Origin: JBBDIX01 sp050486225
GTDB taxonomy: Bacteria; Actinomycetota; Nitriliruptoria; Nitriliruptorales; Nitriliruptoraceae
Assembly: GCA_050486225.1 (NCBI GenBank)
Contig: JBJHCV010000006.1
Span: 99,715 to 163,714, forward strand
Direction: 5' to 3'
Length of the DNA: 64,000 bases
Shown in pieces: positions 54,414 through 64,000 of the stretch. The notes under the pieces were generated by a model that was not told the origin of the DNA, did not search any database, and saw only the letters and a program-made list of their open reading frames with translations. The translations under genes were made by a program, and so were the position numbers. The stretch's first letter is position 1; every line of letters starts with the position of its first letter.

Positions 54414-55310
54414 TCACGTGAGCCCGAACTTGCGTCGGACGAGTCCGAAGAACTCCAGCGTCGACAGGCGGGCGATCGGCACGGTCGACCCGCCCCCGCG
54501 CACCCGGATCCGCGCGCCCGCCGGAACCTCCCGCGGGTCACGCCCGTCACACGACACCAGCGCCGACGGCTGGTCCTCGACGAGGAGCACCTCCACCGTC
54601 TCGTCGGGTGCCGCGACCACCGTGCGATCGAACAGGGAGTGGGGAGCAACGGGCACGACGAGCGTGGCGTCGATCCGTGGGGACAGGATCGGTCCCCCGG
54701 CCGACAGTGCGTACGCCGTCGAACCCGTCGAGGTCGCCACGACCAGGGCGTCCGCCGACATCCGGGCGAACAGTTGACCGCCGATCGACACGTCCATGAG
54801 CAGGAGTCGCTGACGTGCGGTCTTCTCGATGGAGACCTCGTTGAGCGCCCAGCCTCCGTCGCCAGCGTCCGAACCTCCACCGAGCGGTGCGCCGTCGACG
54901 TCGATCGCGAGGGTCAGCGTCGACCGGTGCTCGACGACCCACCGTCCGTCGGCCACGGCAGCCATGGCGTCCTCGAGGTCGTCGACCTCGATCTCGGCGA
55001 GGAACCCGAGCCGACCGAGGTTCACGCCCAGGATCGGGACCGCCGACGGACGGCACAGGTGCGCGGCGCGCAGGAACGTCCCGTCCCCCCCGAACGAGAT
55101 CGCCAGGTCGACCTGGCGGGTGAACGTGTGCGCGTCGACGATCGGGGCGACGTCACCGAGTCCGTCGCCCTGCCCCTCCTCGATCCGGGAGTCCTCGGCG
55201 ACCACGACCGTGACACCTCGGTCACGCAGGAGGTCGGCCGCTCGGGCAGCGACGCGGATGGAACCCTCGCGGCCGGCGTGGATGACCAGGCCAACGGACC
55301 GGGTGGTCAC
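54414..55310 (-). CDS. nadK: NAD kinase
   Basis: Phosphorylates NAD to NADP. The 298-residue protein has the GGDGT motif (74-78), NLGRLGFLAE, the NEVSIEK segment and the glycine-rich ATSTGSTAYALSAGGP. GTG start overlaps the tlyA stop (GTGA). The tlyA-nadK-recN order is the same as in mycobacteria. Confidence 0.97.
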   Translation of the reverse strand: MTTRSVGLVIHAGREGSIRVAARAADLLRDRGVTVVVAEDSRIEEGQGDGLGDVAPIVDAHTFTRQVDLAISFGGDGTFLRAAHLCRPSAVPILGVNLGRLGFLAEIEVDDLEDAMAAVADGRWVVEHRSTLTLAIDVDGAPLGGGSDAGDGGWALNEVSIEKTARQRLLLMDVSIGGQLFARMSADALVVATSTGSTAYALSAGGPILSPRIDATLVVPVAPHSLFDRTVVAAPDETVEVLLVEDQPSALVSCDGRDPREVPAGARIRVRGGGSTVPIARLSTLEFFGLVRRKFGLT

Positions 55311-56134
55311 CGATCGGCCTCCTCGATCGCGGCCACGATGCAGGCATCGACGTCCTGCGAGCCGTCGTCACGGTAGCCCGCGGTCAGCGGCGCGACGGTG
55401 AACAGGTGCGCGAGGAACTCGACGTTGCCCGCTGCCCCGGTGATCGGGGACGGCGTCACGGCGAAGCCCGCACGCCCGGCACCACGGGCGGCGTCGGCGA
55501 CGCCCCGCAGGGCCCGCTCCCACACCTTCGGGTCGCGCACGACACCGCCGCGCCCCACGTCCTCACGCCTCGCCTCGAACTGGGGCTTGACGAGCACGAC
55601 GGCCTCGGCAGTCGACGCCGACACCTCGAAGAGCACGCCGAGCACGAGTCGTAGGGAGATGAACGACAGGTCGGCGACCACGAGGTCCGGGGCGGGTTGC
55701 TCGATGTCGCCGGCCGTGAGGTGGCGCACGTTGGTGCGTTCCCGGATCGTGACTCGTGGGTCGGTCCGGATGCGTTCGTGGACCTGCCCGTACCCCACGT
55801 CGAACGCCTGCACGTGCTGTGCGCCGCGCTGGAGCAGGCAGTCGGTGAAGCCGCCGGTCGACACACCGGCGTCGAGGCACCGTCGACCGGCGACCTCGAT
55901 CGAGAACCGGTCCAGGGCGTGGGCGAGCTTGACACCGCCGCGGCTCACGTACGGATGTCCCGGGCGTTCGATCACGAGCGCGTCGGACGGCAGGACCATC
56001 GTCGCGGGCTTGGAGGCCGGCGCCCCGTTGACGGTGACGCGCCCTGCCCGGATGGTCTCGTGCGCCTGGTTTCGCGTCGTCACGAGTCGCCGACGAACGA
56101 GTTCGGCGTCGAGCCGCCGCCTCGCGGAGCTCAG
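55307..56134 (-). CDS. tlyA: TlyA rRNA 2'-O-methyltransferase, probable CTG start
   Basis: Methylates the ribose of C1409 in 16S and C1920 in 23S rRNA in mycobacteria and makes ribosomes sensitive to capreomycin. The protein has an N-terminal S4 domain and an FtsJ-like Rossmann domain (SRGGVKLAHAL, CLDAGVSTGGFTDCLL, VADLSFISLRLVL, LVKPQFEA). The first ATG/GTG in frame (GTG 56083) would cut into the S4 domain. Upstream the frame encodes RRRLDAELVRRRL, the normal TlyA start, and the only possible initiator after the TAG at 56165-56167 is CTG at 56134, preceded by GGAG seven bases away. With CTG the length is 275, close to the family norm. Confidence 0.9.
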   Translation of the reverse strand: MSSARRRLDAELVRRRLVTTRNQAHETIRAGRVTVNGAPASKPATMVLPSDALVIERPGHPYVSRGGVKLAHALDRFSIEVAGRRCLDAGVSTGGFTDCLLQRGAQHVQAFDVGYGQVHERIRTDPRVTIRERTNVRHLTAGDIEQPAPDLVVADLSFISLRLVLGVLFEVSASTAEAVVLVKPQFEARREDVGRGGVVRDPKVWERALRGVADAARGAGRAGFAVTPSPITGAAGNVEFLAHLFTVAPLTAGYRDDGSQDVDACIVAAIEEADR

Positions 56135-56164
56135 GGCGACGCTCCGTGACGCGTACCCAGCAAC

Positions 56165-56362
56165 CTAGAGGTCGTCGAGTTCACCGAGCGCCCTGACGAG
56201 TCCCTCGTTGACCTGTTCGAGGGCGGCGACGCGGTCGGAGAGGTCGAGCGCGTCGATCTGCTCGACCCGTTGCCGCAGGTCCTCCAGCACGTCGTCGACC
56301 GCCTCCACCTGGGACGAGGCCGTCCCGGCAGCGTCGCCGCCACCCTCGATGCCGTCCGTCAA
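56165..56362 (-). CDS. Tiny coiled-coil protein upstream of tlyA
   Basis: A 65-residue acidic protein, mostly one heptad-like helix (VEAVDDVLEDLRQRVEQIDA and DLSDRVAALEQVNEGLVRAL). Mycobacteria have a similar short gene (Rv1693) in the same place before tlyA; function unknown. The start is TTG at 56362, overlapping the stop of the phasin-like gene as TTGA, so its translation is probably coupled. An in-frame ATG is absent. Confidence 0.7.
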   Translation of the reverse strand: MTDGIEGGGDAAGTASSQVEAVDDVLEDLRQRVEQIDALDLSDRVAALEQVNEGLVRALGELDDL

Positions 56363-56808
56363 GAGGTGGACTTCTTCGCGGTCGACTTCCTGGCCGTCGA
56401 CTTCTTCGCCGTGGCCTTCTTCGCGGTCGACTTCTTCGCGGTCGACTTCTTCGCGGTCGACTTCTTCGCCGTGGCCTTCTTCGCGGTCGACTTCTTCGCC
56501 GTGCTGCCACCCAGTCGGCGAACCTCTGCCTCGAGTCGCGCGATGCGACGTTCCAGGTCGGCCCGTTCGCGGCGCGTGGTGAGGCCCATGGCACCGACGG
56601 CGCGTTCGCTCTCCTTGCGTACGAACGCCGCGAGCGCCTCACGGTTGCGGCGCTGCCGCTCCATGAGGTCCTCGGTCAGTTCACCGAGCTGGTCACCGGC
56701 CGCGGCACCGGACCGCACGAGACTGCGTGCGACCTGCTCGGCCTTCTTCGCCGTGAGGGTCGTCAGACCCGACGCTGCCTCGAGGTAGCGCTGGAACGCG
56801 GGGTTCAC
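56359..56808 (-). CDS. Phasin-like protein with lysine-rich repeat tail
   Basis: A 149-residue protein in two parts. Residues 1-100 are helical with QRYLEAASGLTTLTAKKAEQ, GDQLGELTEDLMERQRRNRE and a leucine-zipper-like ADLERRIARLEAEVRRLGG, resembling phasin/PhaF-type proteins. Residues 103-148 are nine 5-residue units of the type STAKK or ATAKK, like histone H1 and PhaF tails that bind DNA. A role in granule or nucleoid organisation is inferred. No PHA synthase is in the window. GTG at 56808 has AGGAG eight bases upstream. The stop overlaps the tiny gene before tlyA. Confidence 0.78.
   Translation of the reverse strand: MNPAFQRYLEAASGLTTLTAKKAEQVARSLVRSGAAAGDQLGELTEDLMERQRRNREALAAFVRKESERAVGAMGLTTRRERADLERRIARLEAEVRRLGGSTAKKSTAKKATAKKSTAKKSTAKKSTAKKATAKKSTARKSTAKKSTS
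56366..56500 (-). repeat. Tandem 15-bp repeat in the phasin-like gene
   Basis: Nine contiguous 15-bp units (plus-strand form GTCGACTTCTTCGCG with variants) encode the lysine-rich tail. Because the unit is a multiple of three, loss or gain of units keeps the frame, so length may vary between strains. Confidence 0.9.
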
Positions 56809-56855
56809 GAGAGGGCTCCTGGTCGTCTGCGGCGAGACTACCAACCGGGATCCCG

Positions 56856-57608
56856 TCAGCCAGAGGACCGCGGAGACTCGACGCGGTGGCGAAGCAGCAG
56901 TTCTCCCTCGTGTTCGTGGACGCTCACCAGTTCGAGCCTCACCACCTCGCCCGAGCCCGTGCCCGTCACGATGCGAGGAGCATCGCCGCCGACGAGACAC
57001 GGTGCCACGGTCACGAACAGCTCGTCGACGAGGCCGGCCTCGAGCAGCCCCCCGTTGAGCGTCGGTCCTCCCTCGCAGAGCACGCGTGTCAGCCCCTCGC
57101 GAGCGAGCATGCGAAGCATCTGCGCGAGGTCCACGGCGTCGTCGCCGGCCACCCACAGGTCACACACGGCGCCGAGGGCAGTCGACGCAGCGTCACGAGC
57201 ACGCTGGTGGGTCACCACGACGGGCGGCACGGGGCCCGAGAACACGCGATGGTCCGGATCGAGGCCCAGCGACGCGGACACGATGACGAGCCTCGGCTGG
57301 TCGGCCAGTCCTCGGGACCGTCGGCCCTGCAGGCGCGACCCGTCGACGGACCCCGGGCCGTATCCCTCGGCCCGGACCGTCCCCGCACCCACGAGGATGG
57401 CATCCGCACGGTCACGCAGCGCCCGGAAGGCGACGTGGTCTGCGGCTGCCCCGAGCTCGCCAGTTCGTCCGTCGACGGTGGCGGCACCATCCACGGACGC
57501 GACCATGCCCACGCTGACGTGAGCGCGATCGACGCCACCGTCGAGCACGAGTCCTGCGTAGAGGTCGTCGAGATCGACGCTGCGGCGATCCGGGTGGAGC
57601 TGGTGCAC
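56856..57608 (-). CDS. RibD-C/dihydrofolate reductase-fold reductase
   Basis: A 250-residue NADPH-dependent reductase of the family that reduces the ribosylamino-pyrimidine in riboflavin synthesis. Motifs are VGMVASVDGAATVDG, FRALRDRADAILVGAGTVRAE, and CEGGPTLNGGLLEAGLVDEL with DELFVTVAPCLVGG. No deaminase domain is attached and no riboflavin genes are adjacent, so the substrate is open. GTG at 57608 has GGGAGG six bases upstream. Divergent from the retropepsin-like gene; AGCCTACGCT (57696-57705) could be read as a -10 in both directions. Confidence 0.85.
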   Translation of the reverse strand: MHQLHPDRRSVDLDDLYAGLVLDGGVDRAHVSVGMVASVDGAATVDGRTGELGAAADHVAFRALRDRADAILVGAGTVRAEGYGPGSVDGSRLQGRRSRGLADQPRLVIVSASLGLDPDHRVFSGPVPPVVVTHQRARDAASTALGAVCDLWVAGDDAVDLAQMLRMLAREGLTRVLCEGGPTLNGGLLEAGLVDELFVTVAPCLVGGDAPRIVTGTGSGEVVRLELVSVHEHEGELLLRHRVESPRSSG

Positions 57609-57774
57609 GGGAGACCTCCCTGGTGTGTCGCCCGCGGTCCGCGCGACCCGACCGGGCAGAGCCAGCCACCGAATGCGCCGGGGCCTGCGGCGGCCAGCCT
57701 ACGCTCACGAGGGGTGGCGACACCTGCCCCTGCCACGACCCGGCGACCGACGTCGACCCGGCCCAGGAGGGATC

Positions 57775-58251
57775 GTGAGTTCACCCGGGTACACGCTCGG
57801 CTGGAAGGAACACGTCGCGCTGCCCGAATGGGGCCTGCAACTGCGCGCCAAGCTCGACACCGGCGCACGGACGAGCGCCCTCCACGTGCGAGACCTCGAG
57901 ATCGTGCATGCGGCGGACGGTTCGGCGACGGCGAGCTTCGACGTGGTGCTGGGCCGCCGCGGCGCCGAGGAGCACCACCCGATCACGGCCCCGGTCGTGG
58001 CGTTCCGACGGGTCCGGGACACGGGTGCCCGTTCCGAGACCCGCGCCGTCGTGCACACCCGCATCGTGGTCGGGCGCATCGACACGACCGCGGACATCAC
58101 GCTCACGGATCGGTCAGGCATGAACTTCCGCATGCTGCTCGGTCGGCGCACCCTCGAGGGTCGGTGTGTGGTCGACCCGGGTCGCGGGTACGTCGCAGGG
58201 CGCCCGGTGGTTCCGGCGGCACCGGACACGGACCTGGGCGGGGCGGCGTGA
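57775..58251 (+). CDS. RimK-associated retropepsin-like protein (DUF785, ATP-dependent zinc protease family)
   Basis: A 158-residue cytosolic protein beginning GYTLGWKEHVALPEWG, the typical family start. The segment AKLDTGARTSAL holds Asp28 in a DTGA motif, as in retroviral-type aspartic proteases, and LLGRRTLEGRCVVDPGR is the conserved C-terminal half. The family is often encoded with RimK-type glutamate ligases and M14 deacylases, and the next gene is such a deacylase, but no rimK is present. GTG at 57775 has AGGAGG about four bases upstream. The stop overlaps the next start (GTGA). Confidence 0.85.
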   Translation: MSSPGYTLGWKEHVALPEWGLQLRAKLDTGARTSALHVRDLEIVHAADGSATASFDVVLGRRGAEEHHPITAPVVAFRRVRDTGARSETRAVVHTRIVVGRIDTTADITLTDRSGMNFRMLLGRRTLEGRCVVDPGRGYVAGRPVVPAAPDTDLGGAA

Positions 58252-59267
58252 ACGGGGTGATCACCGTCGCAGGTGTCACGGTCGAGCCCGGCGAACGACG
58301 CGACCTCGCCCCGGCGGCCACCGAGTCGTTCACGGGCGACCTGACGACGCTGCCGATGACCGTCGTCAACGGCGTTGACGACGGGCCCAGGGTGTTCGTC
58401 ACCGCCGCGGTCCACGGCGACGAACTGAACGGGATCGCCATCTGTCGGCTGCTGCTCGACGAACTCGACGCGGCACGTCTGCGTGGCAGCGTCGTCGTCG
58501 TGCCGATGGCGAACGTTCCCGGCGTGCAGATCAACTCTCGCTACATGCCGGACCGCCGTGACCTCAACCGTTCGTTTCCCGGGTCCCACGACGGGTCCAT
58601 GGCGTCACGCTTCGCGCGCCTGCTCCTCGACGAGGTGGTCACCGGCAGCGACATCGGCATCGACCTGCACACCGCGGCCAACCATCGCACGAACGTGCCA
58701 CAGGTCCGTCTGGTGACCTCGGACGAGTCGATGCTCCGCCTCGCGCTCGCGTTCGGCGCGCCGTTCGTGCTCGACGCGCGCGTCCGCCCCGGATCACTTC
58801 GCGCCGCGGCCGGCGACCAGGGTGTCGGAGTGCTCACGTACGAGGCGGGTGGACCGCTGCGTTTCGACGACGACGCCATCGACACCGGGCGGCGCGGTGT
58901 GCTCCGCGTGATGCAGCGACTCGACATGATCGACGACGCCCCGTACCCCGCGGAGCCTGAACCGATGGTGCTCCACGAGTCGCGGTGGCTTCGCGCGGAC
59001 CGGGGAGGGATCGTCGAACTCCACGTCGAGTCGGGGGATCACGTCCGTCCGGGTCAGCCCCTGTGGACGACGTCGAGTCCGCTGGGTGCCGAGCGAGCCG
59101 TGGTCGAGGCGGACGAGGAGGGACACGTCATCGGCGCGACGACGCTTCCGCTCGTGCAGCCGGGACACGCCATCCTCCACATCGCCCTGCCGGGCGACCG
59201 TCAACCGAGCGAGGACGATCCCACGGACGAGGAGGACATCGACCCGGACGTCATGGACGTGTCCTGA
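58248..59267 (+). CDS. Succinylglutamate desuccinylase/aspartoacylase-type M14 zinc enzyme
   Basis: A 339-residue zinc hydrolase. Ligands His56 and Glu59 (AVHGDELNG) and His141 (GIDLHTAAN) are present, with substrate arginine in RRDLNRSFPGS and the catalytic Glu in LTYEAGGP. The C-terminal 100 residues form a lipoyl-like beta domain (GGIVELHVESGDHVRPGQPL), common in this subgroup. Substrate unknown: an N-acyl amino acid or a glutamate-modified protein are options, given the coupled DUF785 gene. GTG overlaps the upstream stop. Converges on the TPR gene 29 bases away. Confidence 0.88.
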   Translation: MNGVITVAGVTVEPGERRDLAPAATESFTGDLTTLPMTVVNGVDDGPRVFVTAAVHGDELNGIAICRLLLDELDAARLRGSVVVVPMANVPGVQINSRYMPDRRDLNRSFPGSHDGSMASRFARLLLDEVVTGSDIGIDLHTAANHRTNVPQVRLVTSDESMLRLALAFGAPFVLDARVRPGSLRAAAGDQGVGVLTYEAGGPLRFDDDAIDTGRRGVLRVMQRLDMIDDAPYPAEPEPMVLHESRWLRADRGGIVELHVESGDHVRPGQPLWTTSSPLGAERAVVEADEEGHVIGATTLPLVQPGHAILHIALPGDRQPSEDDPTDEEDIDPDVMDVS

Positions 59268-59296
59268 CCCGCCGACGTTGCGAGCGCAGGGCCTGA

Positions 59297-60127
59297 TCAG
59301 TCGTCCAGGGCGGCGAGCCTCCCGGCGACGTCGAGGTAGTCCGGGTCGATGCCGCGGACCGTCTCGAAACTGCCACGTGCCGCTGCTGCATCACCGGCAC
59401 GCTCGGCGAGGTCACCCGCCACGTAGTGGACCCGAGCCGCAGGCTCTCCGGCCTCGAGCGTCACCCGCGACGCGAAGCGGCGCAGGATGGATCGCGCGTC
59501 GTCGACGGCGCCGCCGTCTGCGACTGCGGAGGCCCACACGATGGCTGCCTCGGCGCGGCGGTCGACCGGCGCAGAGTCGTCGGACATGAGTGCGTCGGCG
59601 AGCACCGCGACCTGGTCGACCTCGCGACCGAGTGCTCGCAGGCAGTCCGCTGCGACGTGGTTCTGGTCGGTGCGGCCGGTCATCCGTCGGTAGGCCTTCA
59701 GTTCGGCGAGCGCGTCCTGGTAACGCTCCTCCAGGTACAGGGCGACGCCGTACGCCTCACGGATGGCAGCGATGCGGGGTGCCTGGTCCTTCGCCCACTC
59801 GAGGTACTCGATCGCGAGGTCCGCCCGGTCCTCGTCGATCGCCGCTGACCCGATGCTGAGCGCCAGAGAGACGTCGCGCGACCTCGGCCCCTTGCCCAGC
59901 GCGCGCTCGATCTCTCTCGTCACACCGCGGGGAAGATCGGGCTGCTCGTCGCGCGGAAGTTCCGGCCGCCGGACCGAGCGAGGGGCGACGCGTCTAGCCG
60001 CCGGCGGTACACGCGCAGCGGCCCCCGTCGGAACGTTGGGCGCGTTCCTGCCCCCGCGCCGACCGCGGTCGCGACCTTCTCCGTGCTCCCGGCCTGGGCG
60101 ACCGGATCGCCTCGTCTCGTCGGGCAC
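59297..60127 (-). CDS. TPR-repeat protein with basic disordered N-terminus
   Basis: A 276-residue protein. Residues 1-85 are disordered and rich in Arg and Gly (GREHGEGRDRGRRGGR). From about 95 on, helical repeats of TPR type follow (ADLAIEYLEWAKDQAPRIAA, AYGVALYLEERYQDALAEL, RAGDAAAARGSFETVRGIDP). Mycobacteria have a TPR protein (Rv1691) near tlyA, so it may be the counterpart; function unknown. GTG at 60127 has AGGAGG five bases upstream. It lies downstream of the rRNA operon terminator in the same orientation. Confidence 0.82.
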   Translation of the reverse strand: MPDETRRSGRPGREHGEGRDRGRRGGRNAPNVPTGAAARVPPAARRVAPRSVRRPELPRDEQPDLPRGVTREIERALGKGPRSRDVSLALSIGSAAIDEDRADLAIEYLEWAKDQAPRIAAIREAYGVALYLEERYQDALAELKAYRRMTGRTDQNHVAADCLRALGREVDQVAVLADALMSDDSAPVDRRAEAAIVWASAVADGGAVDDARSILRRFASRVTLEAGEPAARVHYVAGDLAERAGDAAAARGSFETVRGIDPDYLDVAGRLAALDD

Positions 60128-60190
60128 GACGTCCTCCTCGGCACCTGACCGGAACCCGGTGATGGCCTGCAGTCGATCTTGACGGGTATA

Positions 60191-60231
60191 AACGTGTGAG
60201 GCCACCCCGTCACAGGGTGGCCTCACACGTT
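60191..60231 (-). terminator. rRNA operon terminator
   Basis: A 17-bp perfect stem (60191-60207 with 60215-60231), 7-base loop, followed on the minus strand by TTTATA. It lies nine bases after the 5S gene and is the strongest terminator in the window. Confidence 0.88.
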
Positions 60232-60239
60232 ACAAAGGT

Positions 60240-60355
60240 TCCCGCGGCGACCTACTCTCCCACCGGGTTGCCCCGGCAGTACCATCGGCGCTGGAGGGCT
60301 TAACTTCCGGGTTCGGAATGTGACCGGGTGTGTCCCCTCCGCTAGGGCCACGGGA
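60240..60355 (-). rRNA. rrf: 5S ribosomal RNA
   Basis: 116 bases. The ends pair (TCCCGTGGC with GCCGCGGGA) and the core CCGAACCCGGAAGTTAAGC is the universal 5S segment. It is the last gene of the operon, 132 bases after 23S. Confidence 0.96.
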
Positions 60356-60462
60356 GATCTGTGACACCTGTTGGATATGCAGGTCATCCCGAAGGACGAC
60401 CGTTCTGGTTCAGCAGGCCCGGTGGAACACGTGACGAACACGTGATCCACCGGAGTTCCTGT

Positions 60463-60484
60463 GAACTCCATAGCGAGCGCGAGC
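60463..60484 (-). repeat. 23S processing stalk, 3' arm
   Basis: 22 bases that are an exact inverted copy of 63551-63572. In the pre-rRNA the two arms pair and bring the 23S ends together, the usual RNase III substrate. Confidence 0.85.
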
Positions 60485-60487
60485 GAG

Positions 60488-63545
<3,058 letters not shown>

Positions 63546-63884
63546 TAGATGCTCGCGCTCGCTATGGAGTTCTCAAGGAACGGCCGGAGCGCCGACGCGG
63601 GCCTGCCCACTCGAATACGGTGGAAGGTCCCCGCGCCATTACGGCGCGATCAGCCGAAGGAGCAACGCTCCCTCAGAGCTGCACAAGGTGCCCAATGTGT
63701 GACGGGAAACTTCGGCTCGGTCACATGCCGTATCCGGACCGACAATGAAATACTCACTGCCTGCCGGGGCACTCCCCGAGCGGAGGATCCAGCGGACCCA
63801 CGCATCGAATAGCCAGTGGTTCACTGAGCTCGAGCATCACACGGGACACGTACGGTTCCGTCGCAATGCATTTCTCGAGACTCC
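63546..63884 (-). other. 16S-23S internal spacer without tRNA genes
   Basis: 339 bases. I searched both strands for Ile and Ala tRNA landmarks and found none. The part next to 23S holds TTGAGAACTCCATAG, the usual antitermination-like motif of high-GC Gram-positive spacers, and the 5' arm of the 23S stalk. The remainder shows short hairpins (for example GCGCCATTACGGCGC in 63630-63645) but no gene. Confidence 0.8.
63551..63572 (-). repeat. 23S processing stalk, 5' arm
   Basis: Exact 22-base inverted match to 60463-60484, just upstream of the mature 23S 5' end. Confidence 0.85.

Positions 63885-64000
<116 letters not shown>

Noticed and set aside
56366..56500. CRISPR-like or other non-coding array
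   Set aside because: Units are contiguous 15-bp repeats without spacers, in frame within a coding sequence.
63546..63884. tRNA-Ile or tRNA-Ala in the rRNA spacer
   Set aside because: No T-arm or anticodon-arm landmarks on either strand.

Overview
The window is a gene-dense, high-GC (about 70 percent by eye) bacterial chromosome segment from an Actinomycetota (actinobacterial) genome. The evidence is the combination of a PdtaR-type ANTAR regulator next to polA-rpsA-coaE, a Wag31/DivIVA-SepF-YggT block behind ftsZ, a tlyA-nadK-recN-pyrG-NUDIX block matching the order of Mycobacterium, frequent GTG starts, and -10 elements of the TAnnnT type such as TACCGT and TACGCT. Retention of murB between murC and ftsQ in the division cluster, which mycobacteria and streptomycetes lack, suggests a deep-branching class (for example Nitriliruptoria or Acidimicrobiia); that placement is inference.

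Layout. 1-9.2 kb: coaE (cut by the window edge), rpsA, a small unknown gene, polA, a thioredoxin with a TPR tail, a polar amino-acid ABC transporter (ATPase, permease, lipoprotein), an ANTAR response regulator and tRNA-Leu(CAA). 9.2-20.5 kb: hisI-trpE-trpC-trpB-trpA and hisD-C-B-H-A-F, separated by an unknown DUF2510-type membrane protein. There is no trpF, trpD or trpG here, and HisA has PriA-like features. 20.5-30 kb: dnaE (replicative polymerase), rluD-lspA, a DksA/TraR-type zinc-finger protein, and, on the other strand, ileS with a small HExxH protein. 30-49.5 kb: the complete dcw (division and cell wall) cluster read right to left: mraZ-rsmH-ftsL-pbpB-murE-murF-mraY-murD-ftsW-murG-murC-murB-ftsQ-ftsZ-pgeF-yggS-sepF-yggT-divIVA. 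49.8-60.1 kb: DUF3040 protein, NUDIX hydrolase, pyrG, recN, nadK, tlyA, a tiny coiled-coil gene, a phasin-like protein with a lysine-rich repeat tail, a RibD-like reductase, a two-gene plus-strand insert (RimK-associated retropepsin-like protein and an M14 deacylase) and a TPR protein. 60.2-64 kb: an rRNA operon on the minus strand (16S 3' end, spacer without tRNA, 23S, 5S, strong terminator).

Most genes lie on the minus strand in tightly coupled operons. More than twenty gene pairs overlap by four bases (ATGA, GTGA or TTGA), and these overlaps together with Shine-Dalgarno (SD) sites fix many starts. The window is mainly housekeeping: peptidoglycan precursor synthesis and septation, histidine and tryptophan synthesis, replication and repair, and translation. 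I found no CRISPR array, prophage, insertion sequence or recognisable novel defence system. The most notable points are an isoleucyl-tRNA synthetase whose HxGH signature is swapped to GTHH (the motif reported in mupirocin hyper-resistant enzymes), a probable CTG start for tlyA, a clear mraZ promoter with 10-bp-spaced repeats, and the unusual phasin-like and HExxH proteins.
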